In this document: positions 26,418 to 34,468 of the stretch, one piece after another
Layout: each line of letters opens with the position of its first letter
Numbering within the stretch: position 1 is the first letter of the stretch
The notes under the pieces: model-generated
What the model saw: the letters and a program-made list of their open reading frames with translations, nothing else
Database searches by the model: none
What the model was told of the DNA's origin: nothing
From: JBDRNO01 sp043811005
GTDB taxonomy: Bacteria > Bacteroidota > Bacteroidia > NORP154
Direction of reading: 5' to 3'
Length of the DNA: 64,000 bases
NCBI GenBank assembly: GCA_043811005.1
Contig: JBDRNO010000001.1
Span: 15,964 to 79,963, forward strand
Program-made: the position numbers and the translations under genes

Positions 26418-28112
26418 TTACTTTATTCCAACTATTGCCTCATTTACATTATAAATGTGATCCCCGATTTTTTCACAGGAACAGAACAGGTCGTTGTATA
26501 TCATCCCGCTTTCAAAATTGTATTCCCCCTTTTCAATGCTGATAAAATGTTGGCTCTTTAATTTATCCCGCATATTATTTATTTCAGCTTCCAGGATATC
26601 AGCTTTTTTGAGAGAAACCTGGCTGTAATTAGCATTCAGGTTTTCGAGCATGTTATTTAATGACACATCAACCAGGTTGAAGAAACTTATTATACCGTCT
26701 TTCTGTTCTGTTATAAAAACTGTTTTGTTTTGGTTTTTTCTTTCTATGGTTTTGGACATTTCATAACAGATATCTGCGATTCTCTCAAGGTCGTTGATCA
26801 TACTCAGCATTCCCCTGATCCTTAATGAACCTGACTCGCTTAATTCACCCTGAGAGACTTTTGCTAAATAATTGGCTATCTCAACTTCTATTCTATCAGT
26901 GATGTCTTCATATTTAGCTATTTTATTCAAAAGTTTGCCGGTTTTTTTCTTATCTTTTTCCTGAAACAACCCGGAAACAAATCCAAATGTTTTCCTGGTA
27001 ATTTTTCCTAACTTAGCCGTCTCTTTTCTGGCTTCCAGGATTGACAATTCAGGCGTAGCCATAATACCTAATCCTATATATTCCAAATGAGTTTCTTCAT
27101 CAATATCTCCTCTGGACCTGACCATTTTTTCGGCTACTTTAGCAATGAGCGGAACGAATCCTACGAGCAGTAAAACATTAATAATATTGAATAAGGAATG
27201 GAAAATAGACAGGGCAATAGGAATAGACTCGTACTGTTCTTTATCAAATGGAGAAACGCCATGAACGTTTAACATATAAAAATCTATTCCGTTAAGGAAA
27301 AAACGAAACACGAAGAAAATCCAGATTACACCAAAAATATTGAATATTAAGTGTGCTCTTGCTGCGCGCTTGGCATTGACATTTGCAATCAAAGCCGCAA
27401 GGTTGGCAGTTATTGTGGTACCAATATTTTCACCAAGAACCATGGCGGCAGCCATTTCGAAAGGGATCCATCCTTCATTGCACATTACCAGGGTCAATGC
27501 CATTGCAGCACTGGAAGATTGAATAACTACGGTTAATACGGTTCCAACAAGAATAAATACCAGCAATGACAGCTTTCCCATATTAGCGTATCCTGCAAGG
27601 AATTCCAATGTTTCAGGGCTGCTCCTCATGTCAGGTACAGATTCTTTTAATGCGTTCAATCCCAAAAACAGCAATGCAAAACCAATTAAAACCTCAGCCC
27701 AGGACCTTAGATTGCTTTTACTGGAAAACATCAACGGAAAACCGATAGCTATAATGGGCAATGCAACGGAAGCAATCTTTACTTTAAACCCGAAAATAGA
27801 TATCAGCCATGCAGTAATTGTAGTGCCAATATTTGCTCCCATAACAATACCTACAGACTCAACCAATGTTAATAATCCTGCATTTACAAAACTCACAACC
27901 ATAACCGTTGTTGCAGAAGAAGATTGTAACAGGCAGGTTATTAAAAATCCTGTAAGAATACCAAAGAAGCGATTGGATGTCATTGCGCTTAAGATCTGGC
28001 GCATTTTTCTCCCGGCTACCTTTTGTATCCCATCGCTCATCACCTTCATCCCATAAATAAAAAAACCGAGAGCCCCAATAAGTTTCAAAAGATCAAATAA
28101 GGTGAAATGCAT
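26418..28112 (-). CDS. Na+/phosphate symporter (NptA/YjbB type) with PhoU-like tail
   Basis: A 564-residue sodium-dependent phosphate cotransporter. Two inverted Na_Pi_cotrans repeats hold the QSSSA signatures (TCLLQSSSATTV near residue 60 and VIQSSSAAMAL near 200), each followed by a GANIGTT or GENIGTT motif. The C-terminal 200 residues form a helical PhoU-like domain. Start ATG gives MHFTLFDLLKLIGALGFFIYGM, with the typical GLGxFLxGM-like opening. It is a single gene; TATATTTA upstream is one base off the -7 consensus. Confidence 0.92.
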   Translation of the reverse strand: MHFTLFDLLKLIGALGFFIYGMKVMSDGIQKVAGRKMRQILSAMTSNRFFGILTGFLITCLLQSSSATTVMVVSFVNAGLLTLVESVGIVMGANIGTTITAWLISIFGFKVKIASVALPIIAIGFPLMFSSKSNLRSWAEVLIGFALLFLGLNALKESVPDMRSSPETLEFLAGYANMGKLSLLVFILVGTVLTVVIQSSSAAMALTLVMCNEGWIPFEMAAAMVLGENIGTTITANLAALIANVNAKRAARAHLIFNIFGVIWIFFVFRFFLNGIDFYMLNVHGVSPFDKEQYESIPIALSIFHSLFNIINVLLLVGFVPLIAKVAEKMVRSRGDIDEETHLEYIGLGIMATPELSILEARKETAKLGKITRKTFGFVSGLFQEKDKKKTGKLLNKIAKYEDITDRIEVEIANYLAKVSQGELSESGSLRIRGMLSMINDLERIADICYEMSKTIERKNQNKTVFITEQKDGIISFFNLVDVSLNNMLENLNANYSQVSLKKADILEAEINNMRDKLKSQHFISIEKGEYNFESGMIYNDLFCSCEKIGDHIYNVNEAIVGIK

Positions 28113-28364
28113 AGTGCTTATTTAGTCTAAATATATAAATTCCTTTTTTTGGTTTTGGCTTCGGTCTGAGCTCAGCCGAACGGCTTGTCCAAGTTATGTT
28201 ATGATTCGTCAAAAATAGTATTTGTTAATTACAAATTGGCTTTGTCAATTATTATTTGTTACATTATTTTTCAACAATTGTTAAAAAATTGTAAATTTGG
28301 GATATAATAAGAACAGAAACTTCTGTTAATGGATTTGACATTTTTACTATGATGGATAATATGA

Positions 28365-28988
28365 AATTCACTTCGTCAGGAAGACAAGATGCATGGCCTG
28401 CCGACCAGTGCCTATACCCAGTCAAATTTCGATTGTAATTTCACCATAAATTCATGTTCCAATGAATCGTCTTACTGGGGAATTATTGATCCGCCTGATA
28501 TGGTTGAAAATTATATGGATTATTCAAATGATACCTGCATGAATTCTTTTACACAGGGACAAAAAGACAGGATGGTGTCGTTTTTGAATACTGATCGGGT
28601 AAGCTTGCTTAGTTCAAATGGATGCGGTAATTTTAATTGTTGTGATACAATTTTATGTAATCCCGGCACTTCATGCGATTCAATTACTTGTACTTGTACT
28701 TGTGATTCAATTAGCTCTGTGAATGATTTATTTTATGAGCTAAATTCAAAAATTCATATATATCCTGTCCCGTCATCTGGAAAAGTTAATATGATGATCA
28801 ATTCAGCAATAAAAGACTTTTATATTGAAATCACGAATATTTTCGGACAACCTGTCGGGAGTATTAGCTGTAAAAATAATCTACAAAGAACTTTTTCATT
28901 CGATTTAAATAATATGCCTGCCGGTCTATATTTTGTTAAGATCAATAGTATGAACGGTTCAATAGTGAAGAAATTTCTGTTGGAGTGA
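28365..28988 (+). pseudogene. 3' remnant of an M43 (pappalysin-like) metalloprotease with T9SS tail
   Basis: The frame opens after a stop at 28362-28364; the first ATG is 28389. Near the N-terminus LPTSAYTQSNFDC corresponds to the DTPPTSxYGC stretch that follows the HExxH motif in intact M43 proteins. ENYMDYSNDTCMNSFTQGQKDRM is the family's C-terminal catalytic-domain signature (Met-turn region). A T9SS sorting domain follows (IYPVPSSGKVNMMI ... GLYFVKINSMNG). Signal peptide and HExxH are missing, so the product would be inactive and not exported. The coding strand of intact relatives in this window is minus (43832-51493). Confidence 0.75.
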
Positions 28989-28994
28989 AATTTT

Positions 28995-29108
28995 TTTCAT
29001 TTCTTCAGGAGGTAGTTTAGGAACTATTTCTTTATGAACCGGAAGCATTGCTTTATAAAGGTTTTTATACACACTTAAATCCTTAAAACTCTGAATCGTG
29101 ATGTGCCG
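28995..29108 (-). pseudogene. N-terminal fragment of a four-helix-bundle (S23/IVS-type) protein
   Basis: On the minus strand the frame reads TIQSFKDLSVYKNLYKAMLP followed by VHKEIVPKLPPEEM. This matches, from memory, the N-terminus of the four-helix-bundle proteins first found in 23S rRNA intervening sequences (SFKDLxVYQ...LPxEE). The frame lacks a start codon and runs out into the 3' end of the M43 remnant. The rest of the protein is gone. Confidence 0.6.
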
Positions 29109-29127
29109 TCAGGTGGAAACACCTGAC
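29108..29127. repeat. GTCAGGTG palindrome, copy 1
   Basis: GTCAGGTG-GAAA-CACCTGAC. Further copies: 31203-31224 (TGTCGGGTG-GAAA-CACCCGACA) and 56670-56689 (inverted orientation, loop TTTC). Confidence 0.75.
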
Positions 29128-29174
29128 AGTACACAAAATTTTTATTCTCAATTTTCTAAAACTATTTTCCAATC

Positions 29175-29211
29175 CCTGCCCCGTAGCGAAGTATGAGCGT
29201 GTCGGGGTCAA
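29175..29211. repeat. GCCCCGTAG dispersed repeat, copy 1
   Basis: About 37 bases, CCTGCCCCGTAGCGAAGTAT onward to GTCGGGGTCAA; the second copy is at 34185-34221. The ends pair (GCCCCG with CGGGGTC-like). Confidence 0.6.
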
Positions 29212-29339
29212 CTTTCCAACACTAATTTTAAATCACAACTTTCCAATACCAATTTCAAATCTCCATTCTCCATTCCACAACACCCCAAAATAAAATTTAA
29301 TCCCCTATACCTCTATACCCTTATTCCCATATTTCCTTT

Positions 29340-29347
29340 TATCTTTG
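29340..29347 (+). promoter_or_regulatory. Candidate -7 box upstream of lnt
   Basis: TATCTTTG followed by CATGAA matches the Bacteroidota -7 consensus well; it lies about 160-175 bases before the lnt start. No -33 box was found. Confidence 0.3.
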
Positions 29348-29504
29348 CATGAATGAAACCCGCATGTTTTTTTTAAAGCAAACGATGATAAAATAATGTC
29401 ATTCAATTTGAATTAATCATATCAATCGTAAATAAATGCGGGTTCATGAAACCCAAAGGATTCACGAACACCATTAAAATCAATTATGAGAGTGAGTAAT
29501 ACCG

Positions 29505-31163
29505 TTGAAAATAAATTATTATATGAGTAAAAAGTATAAACTTTTTCTTCTATCCTCTTTAAGTGGTGTATTACTAGCCCTTGCCTGGCCCGCAATAGGT
29601 GGTATCGCCCCCCTGTTGTTAGTTGGGCTGGTCCCACTGCTGTTTGTTGAAGAATACGTTTACCGGAATAACGAAGGGAACTTCTTTGGTTATTCTTTTC
29701 TATGCTTTTTAATTTGGAATTCACTCTCTCTCTGGTGGATGTATTGTGTGTCAGAGGGGCTACCAACTAAAATACTTGTGGTGTGCGCTGCTGTATTGCT
29801 CAACTCCACATTGATGACGATCGTATTTTACCTGTTTCACTTCACTAAAAGGAAAATTGGAGGAAAAGAAGGGTATATAGGTTTGATCATCTATTGGCTG
29901 GCATTTGAATATTTTCACCTCAACTGGGAGCTTACATGGCCCTGGATGACATTGGGAAATGGTTTCGCCAATTATATCAGATGGACCCAGTGGTATGAAT
30001 ATACCGGGGTTGCCGGTGGATCATTGTGGATAATGATTACAAATGTCATTTTCTTTTTGCTGTTAAAAAATGGGCTGACCCTAAAAAAGTCAATAAGGGA
30101 AAACAGATCTTTAATAAGCGTATTGTCTTGCATTATTGTAATTCCAATGCTCATATCATGGATCATATATGAAAACTATGAAGAGAAATACAATCCCGTT
30201 GAAATTGTTGTAGTACAGCCCAACATTGACCCCTACAGTGAAAAATACTACGGCTTATCCTATAAAGAGCAATTGGAGAGATTGCTGAAACTGGCTGAGT
30301 CAAAAACCGGCTCAACCACCACTTATATCGTAGCCCCTGAAACCGCATTAACTGAAAGCATTTGGGAAAACCGGCTGGAAAGCACTTACAGTATAAATGC
30401 TATCCGGGTTTTTATAAAAGAATACCCCTCTTTGAAATTTGTTACAGGAGTGTCATCCTACCGGTTTTTTGAGCCGGGAGAGGAATTGTCGGAAACAGCC
30501 AGGAAGTTTGGTGACAGTAAAGGATGGTATGATGCCTACAATACTGCTATGCAGATTGATAGTTCAGGAAACGTCCAGATCTACCATAAATCGAAATTAG
30601 TACAGGGCGTTGAATTCATGCCCTTTGCTACAATCTTAAAGCCCCTGGAAAAGTACGCTTTGGATTTCGGAGGAACAACAGGTAGTTTATGTAAACAGGA
30701 GGAGCCAGGTGTTTTTCTTTCACCTGATTGTCCAATAAAAATTGCCCCAGTGATATGCTACGAATCTGTTTATGGCGAATATGTGAGCGGTTACATAAAG
30801 AAAGGGGCTGATCTTATATTTGTGGTAACCAATGACGGCTGGTGGGATGATACCCCGGGATACAAACAGCATTTTGCTTATGCCCGGTTAAGGGCAATTG
30901 AAATGCGAAGGAGCATAGCCCGGGCGGCAAATACCGGTATTTCCGGTTTTATCAATCAAAAAGGCGAAGTGCTTCAGCATACGGGATGGTGGAAACCGGC
31001 AGTCATTAAAGAAACATTAAATGCTAATTCGGAATTGACATTTTACGCCAGGTTTGGTGATTATATAGGGAGGATTGCATCATTTATGGGAATATTTTTG
31101 TTTATGTATGCTATAGTACTATGGTTGAAAAAACGCAAAACAAGTTATCCGGAGGAGATATAG
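29505..31163 (+). CDS. lnt: Apolipoprotein N-acyltransferase
   Basis: Inner-membrane enzyme that adds the third acyl chain to lipoproteins. The N-terminal ~190 residues are TM helices; the nitrilase-like periplasmic domain follows. The Glu-Lys-Cys triad is visible: VAPETALTE (Glu near 276 counting from the first ATG), HKSKLVQGVEFMPF (Lys), and VICYESVYGE (Cys). Two starts are possible: ATG at 29505, or ATG at 29523 giving MSKKYKLFLL. The region 29488-29540 is strongly similar to the start region of the M43 gene at 48618-48668, which makes the start choice uncertain. Confidence 0.93.
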   Translation: MKINYYMSKKYKLFLLSSLSGVLLALAWPAIGGIAPLLLVGLVPLLFVEEYVYRNNEGNFFGYSFLCFLIWNSLSLWWMYCVSEGLPTKILVVCAAVLLNSTLMTIVFYLFHFTKRKIGGKEGYIGLIIYWLAFEYFHLNWELTWPWMTLGNGFANYIRWTQWYEYTGVAGGSLWIMITNVIFFLLLKNGLTLKKSIRENRSLISVLSCIIVIPMLISWIIYENYEEKYNPVEIVVVQPNIDPYSEKYYGLSYKEQLERLLKLAESKTGSTTTYIVAPETALTESIWENRLESTYSINAIRVFIKEYPSLKFVTGVSSYRFFEPGEELSETARKFGDSKGWYDAYNTAMQIDSSGNVQIYHKSKLVQGVEFMPFATILKPLEKYALDFGGTTGSLCKQEEPGVFLSPDCPIKIAPVICYESVYGEYVSGYIKKGADLIFVVTNDGWWDDTPGYKQHFAYARLRAIEMRRSIARAANTGISGFINQKGEVLQHTGWWKPAVIKETLNANSELTFYARFGDYIGRIASFMGIFLFMYAIVLWLKKRKTSYPEEI

Positions 31164-31202
31164 TGCTTTTATTTTAGCCCCAGTGTCATTTCAAGTATAA
31201 AT

Positions 31203-31224
31203 TGTCGGGTGGAAACACCCGACA
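31203..31224. repeat. GTCAGGTG-type palindrome, copy 2
   Basis: Perfect 9-base arms TGTCGGGTG and CACCCGACA with a GAAA loop. It is flanked by AGTGTC (31182) and AACACT (31249-31254), which could be the ends of a ~73-base element. Confidence 0.7.
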
Positions 31225-31297
31225 GTTAAATAGCTATAAAGTTAACAGAACACTAGTAATTAATTATATTAAATTAATTTGTAAAATTTATGTTCTA

Positions 31298-31984
31298 TTA
31301 ACAAACCCTTATCGCTTCAAATTTGAATCCTTGCCTAGCGAAATGTTCCAAAAATAACGGCAACGCGTAATTCAGATTTTCTTTTACTTTAATACTATCA
31401 TGAAAAACCACAATAGATCCCTTTTTGGTGTATGTTATCACATTTTTAAGGCATTTTTCCTTTGTAATATTTTTATGAAAATCACAGCTTAAAACATCCC
31501 ACATAATAATTGAATATTGTTTCTTGATCATTGAATATTGGGAGGGTGTTAACTTACCGTAAGGAGGACGAAATAATTTTGAGTTAACCAGGGCGGCACA
31601 CGTCTCAACATCCTTTAAATATTTATCTTTTTTGGTCTTCCACCCGTTTAAATGGCTGAAGGTATGATTCCCGGCTGCATGCCCTTGTGCAATTATTTGT
31701 TCAAAAATTTTACGGTGTTTTTCAACATTTTCCCCGTTACAGAAGAAAGTGGCTTTTGCATCAAATTTTTTCAAAGTCTCTAAAACCCATAATGTAACTT
31801 CAGGATCAGGACCGTCATCGAAGGTTAAATATATGATCTTATCTTCAGTTGGAATGTTCCAGATTAAATTTCCGTATAATTTTCTTATTAATTGTGTTGG
31901 ACGTACGAAACCCCCATATACAAAAGTATACAAAGAGCTATGAAAAAAGCATGGGGATTCACCCGGTTTTCCAGACACTAACAT
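31298..31984 (-). CDS. Polysaccharide deacetylase (NodB/CE4 family)
   Basis: A 228-residue (or shorter) carbohydrate esterase 4 protein. Motif 1 is YLTFDDGPDPE with the catalytic base and metal Asp; motif 2 is the zinc site HTFSH; motif 3 is RPPYGKLT; a later WDVLSCDF and VVFHDS carry motifs 4-5. It would deacetylate peptidoglycan or another surface glycan. The first ~17 residues come from a duplicated copy of the M43 promoter/start region (31931-32060), so the real start is probably further in, for example TTG at 31933. Domain identity is secure; the N-terminus is not. Confidence 0.88.
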   Translation of the reverse strand: MLVSGKPGESPCFFHSSLYTFVYGGFVRPTQLIRKLYGNLIWNIPTEDKIIYLTFDDGPDPEVTLWVLETLKKFDAKATFFCNGENVEKHRKIFEQIIAQGHAAGNHTFSHLNGWKTKKDKYLKDVETCAALVNSKLFRPPYGKLTPSQYSMIKKQYSIIMWDVLSCDFHKNITKEKCLKNVITYTKKGSIVVFHDSIKVKENLNYALPLFLEHFARQGFKFEAIRVC

Positions 31985-32060
31985 TATGTTAAATAGAAAT
32001 AATAAATTGTTTAAAATTAATTAATTATGAGCTATTTTCAGAGTAAATACTTATATGCTC
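31931..32060 (+). pseudogene. Duplicated 5' end (promoter and start) of an M43 protease gene
   Basis: About 130 bases match, at an estimated 80-85% by eye, the region upstream of and including the start of the M43 gene at 48836-51493 (reverse strand there, 51600-51465). Shared landmarks are CAAAGAGCTAT, CAGACACTAACATTAT, AAATTGTTTAAAAT and ATGAGC followed by TTTTCAG. The frame from ATG at 32027 (MSYFQSK against MSNFQRK) ends after 15 codons. The remnant faces aspS. The rest of the 31985-32303 gap is a pyrimidine-rich tract (about 32102-32170) and a leader element. Confidence 0.65.
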
Positions 32061-32220
32061 ATACAGTTTCATAGACAATTGGTCTTAAATGCGTTTGCCC
32101 TGTTTTCACCCTGCTCCCCCTATTTCCTTATTTCCCCTATACCCTTATATCCTTTTATCCCTTTTTTATTTTTAATTTCGCAGCATGTAACAGACAACTT
32201 ACCACTAAAAAAAACTATTT

Positions 32221-32295
32221 AAACATAGATTTAGTAAATTGACTAAAAAGATAAATTTTAAAATGAATTTCACTAAAACATTGAACTTCCAATAC
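32221..32295 (+). repeat. Composite leader element upstream of aspS
   Basis: Left end AAACATAGATTTAGTAAATT then GACTAAAAAG; right end AAAACATTGAACTTCCAATAC, 9 bases before the aspS ATG. The middle contains no palindrome. Confidence 0.6.
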
Positions 32296-32303
32296 TGTAA
32301 AAC

Positions 32304-34100
32304 ATGCTAAGAACACACACTTGCGGGGAGCTTCGAAAAAGCAGCGTCAACGAAAAAGCCACACTTTGCGGCTGGGTGCAAAAGAACCGCGATCTCGGAG
32401 GCATGACCTTCATTGATCTGAGAGACAGGTACGGTATCACCCAACTCGTTTTTAATATGGAAACCAATCCCGGCTTATGTGAGAAAGCACGTGAACTGGG
32501 CAGGGAATATGTGATCTCTGTTGACGGGAAGGTGATTGAAAGGAGCAATAAAAATCCCAATATGCCAACAGGGGATATAGAAATTGAAGTTGACAAATTA
32601 GCTGTTTTGAGCGCATCCAGGGTACCGCCATTTACTATTGAAGAAGAGACCGATGGGGGCGATGACCTGCGTATGAAATACCGTTACCTTGATTTAAGGA
32701 GGCCGCCTCTTAAAAGGAATATTGAATTGCGGCACAAGGCATTGCAGGAGACCAGGAAATATTTTGATGAGCAAGGATTTTTGGAAATAGAAACTCCTTT
32801 TTTGATCAAGTCAACACCTGAAGGTGCCCGCGATTTTGTTGTGCCGTCAAGGATGAATCAAGGCGAATTTTATGCTTTACCACAATCACCACAAACATTC
32901 AAGCAATTATTGATGATCGCCGGGTTTGATAAATATTTCCAGGTAGTTAGATGCTTCAGGGACGAAGACCTCAGGGCTGACCGCCAACCGGAATTCACCC
33001 AGATTGATTGCGAAATGTCTTTTGTTACCCAGGAAGATGTGTTCAATATATTTGAAGGAATGGTACGACATCTGTTCCAATCGGTTAAGGGAATAAACCT
33101 TGATGAGTTCCAAAGAATTTTATATAATGATGCAATGAAATATTACGGGACTGATAAGCCCGATATACGTTTTGAGATAAAAATCGCAGAACTTAATGAT
33201 GTTGTTAAGGGCAAAGGGTTTAACGTTTTCGATAAGGCAGAATTGGTGGCAGGCATCTGTGCCGGGGGCTGTGCAGGATATTCCCGCAAGCAACTCGACC
33301 AAATAACCGATTTTGTTAAAAAGCCCCAAATAGGCGCTACAGGGCTTATATATGCCAGGTACGATGAAGATGGTATTTTCAAATCTTCAGTAGATAAATT
33401 CTATTCCCGGGATGATCTGAAAAAATGGGCAGATGCCTTTTCAGCTAAAAAAGGCGATCTGATCCTGGTCATTGCAGGTGAAAAAAACAAAACACAAAAA
33501 GCATTGTCCGCACTACGGTTAGAGATGGGAGACCGCCTTGGTTTAAGAGATAACAACAAATTTGCCCCGGTCTGGGTAACTGATTTTCCTCTTTTGGAAT
33601 GGAATGAGGAAGCACAAAGATGGTATGCCATGCATCACCCGTTCACTTCACCCAGAGAAGAAGATATTCCTTTATTATCAGACCCTCAGGGTTTTAAAAA
33701 CCCTGAGGGTATTGGTGTAGCTACTGAGGGTTTCGGTGCTATCAGGGCAAATGCTTATGATATGGTGATCAACGGCATTGAATTAGGCGGTGGCTCGATA
33801 AGGATACATAATAAGGAACTTCAAAAAAAGATGTTCAAATGCCTCGGATTTACTGAGGAACAAGCACAAGAACAATTCGGTTTTTTAATGAATGCCTTTG
33901 AATACGGAGCTCCTCCTCACGGGGGTATTGCCTTTGGATTTGACAGGATCATTGCTTTACTCGGTGGCTCTGAGTCAATACGGGATTTTATTGCCTTTCC
34001 AAAAAATAATACCGGAAGAGACGTGATGCTGGATTCGCCTTCAAAAATTACAGAAGAGCAATTAAAGGAATTGGGGATCAGGTTGGATATGAAAGAATGA
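32304..34100 (+). CDS. aspS: Aspartyl-tRNA synthetase
   Basis: Class II synthetase charging tRNA-Asp (possibly also tRNA-Asn). An N-terminal OB-fold anticodon domain (about 1-110) is followed by the catalytic core. Motif 2 is [22 protein letters not shown]; motif 3 is [15 protein letters not shown]. The bacterial insertion domain (GAD) lies in the middle. The stretch [19 protein letters not shown] near residue 460 contains a perfect DNA palindrome (33682-33710), where relatives as I remember them have LLDTDPGKVRANAYD; it looks like an in-frame repeat insertion of about 15 residues. Length 598 is slightly above the usual ~585. Confidence 0.95.
   Translation: MLRTHTCGELRKSSVNEKATLCGWVQKNRDLGGMTFIDLRDRYGITQLVFNMETNPGLCEKARELGREYVISVDGKVIERSNKNPNMPTGDIEIEVDKLAVLSASRVPPFTIEEETDGGDDLRMKYRYLDLRRPPLKRNIELRHKALQETRKYFDEQGFLEIETPFLIKSTPEGARDFVVPSRMNQGEFYALPQSPQTFKQLLMIAGFDKYFQVVRCFRDEDLRADRQPEFTQIDCEMSFVTQEDVFNIFEGMVRHLFQSVKGINLDEFQRILYNDAMKYYGTDKPDIRFEIKIAELNDVVKGKGFNVFDKAELVAGICAGGCAGYSRKQLDQITDFVKKPQIGATGLIYARYDEDGIFKSSVDKFYSRDDLKKWADAFSAKKGDLILVIAGEKNKTQKALSALRLEMGDRLGLRDNNKFAPVWVTDFPLLEWNEEAQRWYAMHHPFTSPREEDIPLLSDPQGFKNPEGIGVATEGFGAIRANAYDMVINGIELGGGSIRIHNKELQKKMFKCLGFTEEQAQEQFGFLMNAFEYGAPPHGGIAFGFDRIIALLGGSESIRDFIAFPKNNTGRDVMLDSPSKITEEQLKELGIRLDMKE
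33682..33710. repeat. In-frame palindrome in aspS
   Basis: Perfect 14-base arms, ACCCTCAGGGTTTT and AAAACCCTGAGGGT, around one A. It encodes PQGFKNPEG. The family resembles the palindrome at 12649-12667. Confidence 0.8.
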
Positions 34101-34184
34101 ACATGGAAGAGGAATAAAGGTATATGGGTATAGAGCAATGTTATTAAGTTATGGAATTATAATGCAGAATGTAAAATGGATAAT

Positions 34185-34221
34185 GCCTGCCCCGTAGGGA
34201 GGAACGACCGTGCTGGGGTCA
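34185..34221. repeat. GCCCCGTAG dispersed repeat, copy 2
   Basis: CCTGCCCCGTAGGGAGGAAC onward to CTGGGGTCAAA. Same layout as copy 1 at 29175-29211. Confidence 0.6.
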
Positions 34222-34234
34222 AATTTAAAATACT

Positions 34235-34363
34235 ATGAGAGAAGAACTAATTGAACGGTTTTTGAAATTTACCGTTTTTATTTACAAAAAAAGAATGAAT
34301 GATATAAGTTTGCATATAACTTTACATTTTCCTGCCTTAACTGGTGGTCACCCGGAAGAGTGA
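34235..34363 (+). pseudogene. Fragment of a second four-helix-bundle protein
   Basis: The ORF of 42 codons begins MREELIERFLKFTVFIYK, which resembles the N-terminus of another group of four-helix-bundle proteins, then becomes unlike them (KRMNDISLHIT...). The downstream two thirds of the family are absent. Could be chance, but the first 18 residues fit well. Confidence 0.4.
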
Positions 34364-34383
34364 CATTTAACATTTGACATCAT

Positions 34384-34405
34384 CAATCCGATAGCTATCG
34401 GATTG
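34384..34405. repeat. Perfect 22-bp palindrome (CCGATAGCTATCGG)
   Basis: CAATCCGATAG followed by its exact complement. A second copy with one mismatch is at 36674-36693, inside the leader element of cysS. Confidence 0.8.
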
Positions 34406-34468
34406 ACATTAAAAAGATGCAGTATTGCATTTTTACACACTAACTAATTAACAAAAAATAACGTCTTA

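Larger units (their letters stand above)
28989..29504. other. Intergenic region with repeats and a gene remnant
   Basis: Holds a minus-strand four-helix-bundle remnant (28995-29108), a GTCAGGTG palindrome (29108-29127), a copy of a GCCCCGTAG repeat (29175-29211), a pyrimidine tract (29302-29345), a TATCTTTG -7-like box (29340-29347) and a long imperfect inverted repeat (ends GAAACCCGCAT near 29354 and ATGCGGGTTC at 29436). No intact gene seen. Confidence 0.6.
34101..34468. other. Intergenic region with repeats
   Basis: Contains a GGTATATGGGTATAG tract (34115-34135 area), the second GCCCCGTAG repeat (34185-34221), a four-helix-bundle remnant (34235-34363), a TAAGTTTG box (34315-34322) about 147 bases before the dehydrogenase gene, and a perfect 22-base palindrome (34384-34405). 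Confidence 0.6.
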
